64,000 nt of DNA from Mycobacterium sp. 1274756.6 (lineage in GTDB: Bacteria > Actinomycetota > Actinomycetes > Mycobacteriales > Mycobacteriaceae), in NCBI RefSeq assembly GCF_001668625.1, contig NZ_LZLJ01000094.1, positions 1-64,000 on the forward strand, read 5' to 3'. The notes beneath the pieces are model-generated. The model did no database searches. It saw nothing but the letters and a program-made list of their open reading frames with translations, and was not told the origin of the DNA. A program made the translations under genes and the position numbers. Positions 57,272 through 64,000 of the stretch are shown here, in pieces (position 1 is the first letter of the stretch; each line of letters opens with the position of its first letter).

Positions 57272-57847
57272 ATGGTCGCCAAGGTGCGTCTGTTCGCGGC
57301 GCTGGCGGCGCTGGTGCTGGCGGTGGTGCTGGTCGCGCAGAGCGCGCCGCCGGCCGGGACCGACGCGGCGGCGGTGCAGTTGCGCTCCACCGACGTGCCG
57401 ATCACCACCACGATCAAAAGCCCGATCGCGAACCTGACCGACCCGAAGCCGTTCGAGCCGTGTGACGACATCCCGTTCGACGTGGTGGCCGGGCTGGGGC
57501 TGGCCTACACCCCGCCGGAGCCGGAGACCCCGATGCGGTGCCACTACGACGCGGGCAACTACCAGCTGGCGGTGGAGGCGATCATCTGGCGCACCTACGC
57601 CGAGACGCTGCCCGCCGACGCGTTGGAGACCACCATCAACGGCCACCGGGCCGCCGAGTACTGGGTGATGAAACCCACCGACTGGAACAACCGGTGGTGG
57701 GTGACCTGCATGGTGACGTTCAAGACCAGCTACGGGGTGATCCAGCAGTCGCTGTTCTACTCGCCGGTCTACTCCAACCCGCAGCCGGACTGCATGGCCA
57801 CCAACCGCGAGCGCGCCGAACAGCTTTCGCCGTTCTACAAGTTCTGA
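57272..57847 (+). CDS. Secreted or membrane-anchored DUF3558-like protein (Rv2799-like)
   Basis: 191 residues. A hydrophobic N-terminal anchor (about 5-27) has no lipobox cysteine. The mature part has four cysteines (FEPCDDIP, MRCHYD, VTCMVTF, PDCMATN) and resembles the DUF3558 family. AAGGGG precedes the ATG. Followed after 15 bases by the S15-type hydrolase gene in the same order as Rv2799-Rv2800. Function unknown. Confidence 0.8.
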   Translation: MVAKVRLFAALAALVLAVVLVAQSAPPAGTDAAAVQLRSTDVPITTTIKSPIANLTDPKPFEPCDDIPFDVVAGLGLAYTPPEPETPMRCHYDAGNYQLAVEAIIWRTYAETLPADALETTINGHRAAEYWVMKPTDWNNRWWVTCMVTFKTSYGVIQQSLFYSPVYSNPQPDCMATNRERAEQLSPFYKF

Positions 57848-57862
57848 CGCGGTCGCATCGCG

Positions 57863-59497
57863 ATGGCTGTGCTGCGCCGGCGGGGTGATCACGGTCTCGG
57901 CCGGCTGCTGGGGCTGCGCAAACCGACGAGCCTGTTCACCCGGACCCGGGTGCGGGTGCCGATGCGCGACGGCGTCGAGCTGCTCGCCGACCACTACGCC
58001 CCGGTGGGCGCGGCGGCGGGCACCGTGCTGGTGCGCTGCCCCTACGGGCGCGGGCTGCCGACGTCGCTGCTGTTCGCCCGGCTCTACGCCGCCCGCGGCT
58101 ACCACGTGGTGCTGCAAAGCGTGCGCGGCACGTTCAGCTCCGGCGGGCAGTTCACCCCGATGGTGCACGAGGCGGCCGACGGCGCCGACACCGTGGCCTG
58201 GCTGCGCCGCCAGCCGTGGTTCACCGGGACGTTCGCCACCATCGGCCTGTCGTATCTGGGGTTCACCCAGTGGGCGCTGCTCACCGACCCGCCGCCGGAG
58301 CTGACCGCCGCGGTGATCGCCGCGGGCCCGCACGACTTCAGCGCCACCTCGTGGGGCACCGGGGCGTTCGCGCTCAACGATTTCCTGGGCTGGAGCGACC
58401 TGATGGCCCACCAGGAGGGCCTGCGGCGGGTGCGGCTGCTGGGGGCGCGCCGGCGGGTGGCCCGCACCGCGGGCCGGTTGCCCGCCGGGGCCGCCGCCCG
58501 CGCGATGCTGCGCGACCGCGCCCGGTGGTACGAGTCGTGGCTGGCGCACCCGGACCCGGCCGACCCGTTCTGGGAGCCGCTGCGGGTGCCCGCCGCCCTG
58601 GAGCGCGTCGACATCCCGGTGCTGCTGGTCGGCGGCTGGCAGGACCTGTTCGCCGAGCAGACCCTGCACCAGTACCGGCGGCTGCGCGAGCGCGGGGTGC
58701 CGGTCGCGTTGACGATGGGCCCGTGGACGCACAGTCAGCTGCTCACCGCCGGGCTGGGCACGCTGTGCCGGGAGTCGTTGGCGTGGCTGGACACCCACCT
58801 GGCCGGCGGCCCGGACACCCGCGGACAGCGGGTGCGGATCAAGCTCACCGGAGGCGGCTGGGTGCAGGCCGGCGACTGGCGGCCCGCACCCGCCGCGCAG
58901 GTGCTGCATCTGCACCCGGGCCGGCTGGCCGCCGCCGCGCCGCCCGCCGGGCTGGCGCCGGCGTCGTTCCGGTTCGACCCGGCCGACCCCACCCCCACCG
59001 TGGGCGGGCGGCTGCTCTCCGCCGACAGCGGCTATCGCGACGACCGGCGCCTGGCCGACCGCGCCGACGTGCTGACCTTCACCGGCGCGGTGCTCACCGC
59101 GGAGCTGACCGTGACCGGACGCCCGGTGGTGGAGTTGGACCACAGCGCCGACAACCCGCACGTGGACCTGTTCGTCCGGCTCAGCGAGCTGCACCCGGAC
59201 GGCCGGTCGGTCAACGTCGCCGACGGCTACCTGCGGCTGACCGGCCGGCCCGGCCCGGTGCGCCTGGAGTTGGACACCGTCGCGCACCGGTTCTCGGCGA
59301 GTTCGCGGATCCGGTTGCTGGTCGCCGGGGGCAGCCATCCGCGGTTCACCCGCAACCTGGGCACCGGGGAGCCGGTGCTCTCCGGGGTGACGCTGCGGCC
59401 GGCCACCCACACGGTGGCGTTCGGTGCCTCGCGGCTGCTCCTGCCGGTGGGCGCGCCGGGCCTGGACCGGCCCTGGCCGGCCCTGACCGGGCACTGA
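57863..59497 (+). CDS. CocE/NonD-type S15 hydrolase (Rv2800-like)
   Basis: 544 residues (Rv2800 549). An alpha/beta hydrolase domain with the nucleophile in TIGLSYLGFTQW near residue 130, AAGPHDFS and the His in GPWTHSQLL, followed by the C-terminal jelly-roll (about 330-540) typical of cocaine-esterase/X-Pro dipeptidyl-peptidase-like enzymes. Hydrolyses an ester or amide; substrate unknown. Confidence 0.9.
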   Translation: MAVLRRRGDHGLGRLLGLRKPTSLFTRTRVRVPMRDGVELLADHYAPVGAAAGTVLVRCPYGRGLPTSLLFARLYAARGYHVVLQSVRGTFSSGGQFTPMVHEAADGADTVAWLRRQPWFTGTFATIGLSYLGFTQWALLTDPPPELTAAVIAAGPHDFSATSWGTGAFALNDFLGWSDLMAHQEGLRRVRLLGARRRVARTAGRLPAGAAARAMLRDRARWYESWLAHPDPADPFWEPLRVPAALERVDIPVLLVGGWQDLFAEQTLHQYRRLRERGVPVALTMGPWTHSQLLTAGLGTLCRESLAWLDTHLAGGPDTRGQRVRIKLTGGGWVQAGDWRPAPAAQVLHLHPGRLAAAAPPAGLAPASFRFDPADPTPTVGGRLLSADSGYRDDRRLADRADVLTFTGAVLTAELTVTGRPVVELDHSADNPHVDLFVRLSELHPDGRSVNVADGYLRLTGRPGPVRLELDTVAHRFSASSRIRLLVAGGSHPRFTRNLGTGEPVLSGVTLRPATHTVAFGASRLLLPVGAPGLDRPWPALTGH

Positions 59498-59510
59498 CTA
59501 CGGTGAGTCC

Positions 59511-60266
59511 ATGACCGACGACATCCTGCTCATCGAGACCGCCGACCGGGTGCGCACCCTGACCCTGAACCGGCCGCAGGCGCGCAACGCGCTGTCGGCC
59601 GCGCTGCGGGAGCGCTTCTACGCCGCCCTGGCCGACGCCGACCGCGACGACGACGTCGACGTGATCATCCTGACCGGCGCCGACCCGGTGTTCTGCGCCG
59701 GGCTGGACCTCAAGGAGCTCGGCAGCACCGCCGAGCTGCCCGACATCTCGCCGCGCTGGCCGGCGCTGCGCACCCCGGTGATCGGGGCGATCAACGGCGC
59801 CGCGGTCACCGGCGGGCTGGAGCTGGCGCTGTACTGCGACATCCTGATCGCCTCCGAGCGGGCCGCCTTCGCCGACACCCACGCCCGGGTGGGCATCCTG
59901 CCGACCTGGGGGATGACGGTGCGGCTGCCGCAGAAGGTGGGGGTGGGGCTGGCCCGCCGGATGAGCCTGACCGGTGACTACCTCGACGCGGCCGGGGCGC
60001 TGCGCGCCGGGCTGGTCACCGAGGTGGTGGCCCACGAGGAGCTGCTGCCGGCCGCCCGCGCCGTCGCCGCCTCGATCGTGGGCAACAACGCCGCCGCGGT
60101 GCGCGCCCTGCTGGCCTCCTATCACCGCATCGACGAGGCGCAGACCGCGCCGGGGCTGTGGCTGGAGGCCGCCGCGGCGCGCCAATGGCTGGCCGGCACC
60201 AGCGGCGACGACGTCGCCGCCAACCGCGACGCGGTGCTGGCCCGCGGCCGCGAACAGGTGCGCTGA
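59511..60266 (+). CDS. echA16: Enoyl-CoA hydratase-like EchA16
   Basis: 251 residues (Rv2831 249), crotonase fold with FCAGLDLKEL and GAAVTGGLELALYCD. The first catalytic Glu (LELA) is present, but the position of the second reads FADTHARVG, with His where classical hydratases have Glu. The same substitution pattern is seen in EchA16 proteins, so the reaction may not be simple hydration. It follows the S15 hydrolase by 13 bases. Confidence 0.9.
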   Translation: MTDDILLIETADRVRTLTLNRPQARNALSAALRERFYAALADADRDDDVDVIILTGADPVFCAGLDLKELGSTAELPDISPRWPALRTPVIGAINGAAVTGGLELALYCDILIASERAAFADTHARVGILPTWGMTVRLPQKVGVGLARRMSLTGDYLDAAGALRAGLVTEVVAHEELLPAARAVAASIVGNNAAAVRALLASYHRIDEAQTAPGLWLEAAAARQWLAGTSGDDVAANRDAVLARGREQVR

Positions 60267-60278
60267 GCGGGCGTTGCC

Positions 60279-60674
60279 GTGACCCGGCCGCCGTACTATC
60301 CCCAGCCGCCGTACGATGCCGAACCGCCGTACGTCGCCGAACCGCAACGCCCGCTATGGGATCCGGTGCTGACCGCGGCGCTGACCGGGGTGCTGCTGCT
60401 GGTGATGGCCGGGGCGCTGCTGTATTCGCTGTTCGCCGGGATGGCCACCGCCGCGTGTTCGCCGGCCCGCCCGTGCGACTCCGACCTGATCAACGCCGCC
60501 TACCCGGTGGCCTGGGGCGGTGCCGCGGTGGCGGTGCTGGTCACGATCGTCGGCGTCATCGTCGCCGCGCTGCGCCGCCGGCTCCTGGTGATCTGGCCGG
60601 TGATCGGCTGGGTGATCTTCCTGAGCACCTACCTGGCCGGCGCGGTCATGCTGACCAGCGGGCTGCCCGACTGA
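60279..60674 (+). CDS. Small membrane protein with a Pro/Tyr-rich N-terminus
   Basis: 131 residues: a PPYYPQPPYDAEPPYVAEPQ repeat-like N-terminus (about 1-25) and three predicted membrane helices (about 32-55, 75-97, 100-122), with two cysteines in the first external loop (ACSPARPC). Starts at GTG 12 bases after echA16. No named family recognised. Confidence 0.7.
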   Translation: MTRPPYYPQPPYDAEPPYVAEPQRPLWDPVLTAALTGVLLLVMAGALLYSLFAGMATAACSPARPCDSDLINAAYPVAWGGAAVAVLVTIVGVIVAALRRRLLVIWPVIGWVIFLSTYLAGAVMLTSGLPD

Positions 60675-60790
60675 GCGCTCAGCGCCGGCGCCGAGCGTGC
60701 GCCCAGCGTCCCGTTCGCACTCGAGCGTGAACCTGGGTGCACGGTGGGCGGGGGGCGAAGCGGTGGGTGCGCAGCGCCGGGCGCGCGCGC
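60675..60790. other. Convergent gap with GTG/CGAGCGTG-type sequence
   Basis: 116 bases between two convergent genes. It contains CGAGCGTG twice and GGTGCACGGTGGG, sequence typical of mycobacterial intergenic filler. No gene or clear terminator seen. Confidence 0.35.
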
Positions 60791-62093
60791 TCAACCCGGG
60801 TCGGTCACCGCCCAGCGGCCCGAGGCACCCCGAGAGCCCACCAGCACCAGCCGCAGCACCATGAACGCGGTCAGGCCCGACCAGATCCCGGCCAGCCCCC
60901 ACCCGAACACCAGCGCCAGCCAGATCAGCGGCAAGAAGCCCACCAGCGCCGCCAGCACCGTCGCGTTGCGCATGAACCTGGCATCCCCGGCACCCAGCAG
61001 CACACCGTCGAGACCGAAAACCGCTCCGGCGATGGGCAGTTGGGCCACCAAAAACCACCAGGGCACCCCGATCGCCGCCCGCACCGCCGCATCGTCGGTG
61101 AACAGAGCGGGCAGCACCGGCGCCCCGGCCGCCAACAGCAGTGCCAGCAGGCTCGCCGCGGCCGCCGAGTAGCCGGTCACCCGCCGCGCCACCGCGACGG
61201 CGTTCCCGCGGTCCCCGCCGCCCAGCGCCGCACCGACCAGCGCCTGCGCCGCGATCGCCAGCGAGTCGAGCACCAGCGACAGAAACGTCCACAACTGCAG
61301 CACCACCTGATGCGCGGCGACCGCCGCCGCCCCGAACCGCGCGGCCACCGCCGCCGCCGACACGAAGCAGGCCTGAAACGCCAAGCTGCGCACCAGCAGA
61401 TCCCGGCCCATCACCAGCTGCGCGCGCAGCACCGCCGGGGCCGGCGCCAGCCGCACCCGTTCGGTGAGCAGGGCGGCGAGGAACAGCGCCGCGGCCAGCC
61501 ACTGCCCCACCAGGTTGGCCACCGCCGAACCGGGCAGCCCCAACCGCGGCAGCCCGGCCAGCCCGTACACCAGCGCCGGGCACAGCAGCGCCGACACCGC
61601 GAACCCGGCCACCACGAACCGCAGCGGCCGGACCGTCTCCTGCACGCCGCGCATCCAGCCGTTGCCGGCCAGCGACACCAGGATCGCCGGCACCCCGAAG
61701 ATCGCGATCCGCAGCCACGACAGCGCCGCCGCGGCGATCGTCGCGTCCCCGGCCAGCGCCGCCAGCAGCGGCTCGGCCACCAACTGCACCGCCGCCACCA
61801 CGACCGCCCCGATCGCCAGCGCCAGCCAGGTGGCCTGCACCCCCTCGGCGACCGCGGCGCGATACCGGCCCGCCCCGAACTGCCGCGCCGCCCGGGCGGT
61901 GGTGCCGTAGGACAGAAACGTCGCCTGCGAGCCGACCACCGCCAGGCTCAACCCGCCGATCGCCAGCCCGGCCAGCGGGACCGCACCGAGCCGGCCGACG
62001 ATCGCGGTGTCGAACAGCAGATACAGCGGCTCGGCGGCCAGCACCCCCAGCGCCGGGGCGGCCAGCGCGACGATGCGCCGGGCGGTCGGGGTG

Positions 62094-62101
<8 letters not shown>
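60791..62101 (-). CDS. dinF: MATE-family membrane transporter DinF
   Basis: 436 residues (Rv2836c 439) with about twelve hydrophobic segments in two related halves (PLYLLFDTAIVGRLGAVPLAGLAIGG in the first, LLVRSLAFQACFVSAAAVAARFG in the second). Sodium or proton-driven efflux family; no LexA site is visible upstream despite the name. GTG start, 8 bases inside the end of the mannosyltransferase gene. Confidence 0.93.

Positions 62102-64000
<1,899 letters not shown>

Overview
The window is chromosome of a high-GC member of the Mycobacteriaceae. The gene order follows the M. tuberculosis Rv2743c to Rv2837c block almost step by step (pspM-pspA-clgR-pgsA3-argA; ftsK-Rv2749-Rv2751-rnj-dapA-thyX; dfrA-thyA-Rv2765; dapB; pepR-gpsI-lppU-rpsO-ribF-sirR; fadE21; ltp1; truB-pptT-pptH; Rv2799-Rv2800; echA16; dinF; nrnA). 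Family-restricted proteins (WhiB6, EspM, PspM, DUF4333/DUF4189/LprG-type secreted proteins, 13E12 HNH proteins) support this. The species cannot be fixed from the sequence alone.

Layout. 1-2.7 kb: envelope-stress genes (PspA, PspM, ClgR with a SigE-type promoter), PgsA3 and ArgA. 2.7-13.6 kb: an insert relative to the tuberculosis order between argA and ftsK. It holds a divergent whiB6/espM pair (in M. tuberculosis this pair sits at ESX-1), an FHA-FHA-ABC exporter ending in a PknH-type sensor domain, and a run of lipoproteins and secreted proteins. 13.6-21 kb: DNA translocase FtsK, RNase J, DapA and ThyX. 21-24 kb: a TetR-controlled oxygenase/thioesterase operon. 24-30 kb: thyA-dfrA-glycosylase and dapB operons. 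29.6-33.4 kb: ferredoxin reductase, EphD and an iron-hydrolase-like protein. 33.5-37.9 kb: an accessory patch with a low-GC stretch, a small zinc-motif ORF, an SOS-controlled 13E12 HNH gene and a nitronate monooxygenase whose 3' end is inverted. 37.9-45.3 kb: FadD, PepR, PNPase, LppU, S15 and RibF. 45.3-54.6 kb: the Mn/Fe regulator, then a lipid-catabolic set (FadE21, SDR, MaoC, Ltp1, a BVMO and its TetR). 54.6-57.1 kb: TruB plus the opposing pair PptT/PptH. 57.2-64 kb: Rv2799-Rv2800-like genes, EchA16, DinF, a GT87 mannosyltransferase and a truncated NrnA.

How the parts work together. Several operons are tightly coupled by 4-base stop/start overlaps (thyA-dfrA-glycosylase; dapB-membrane protein-flavoprotein; truB-pptT-pptH; monooxygenase-TetR-thioesterase). 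The two strongest leads for something new are: (i) the whiB6/espM intergenic region, which carries nine GTAGC/GCTAC motifs in a helically phased, partly palindromic array, with whiB6 apparently co-transcribed with a sensor-fused FHA-ABC exporter; and (ii) the inverted 3' end of the nitronate monooxygenase gene, which has the exact signature of a double template switch. No tRNA, rRNA, CRISPR array or complete insertion sequence was seen.
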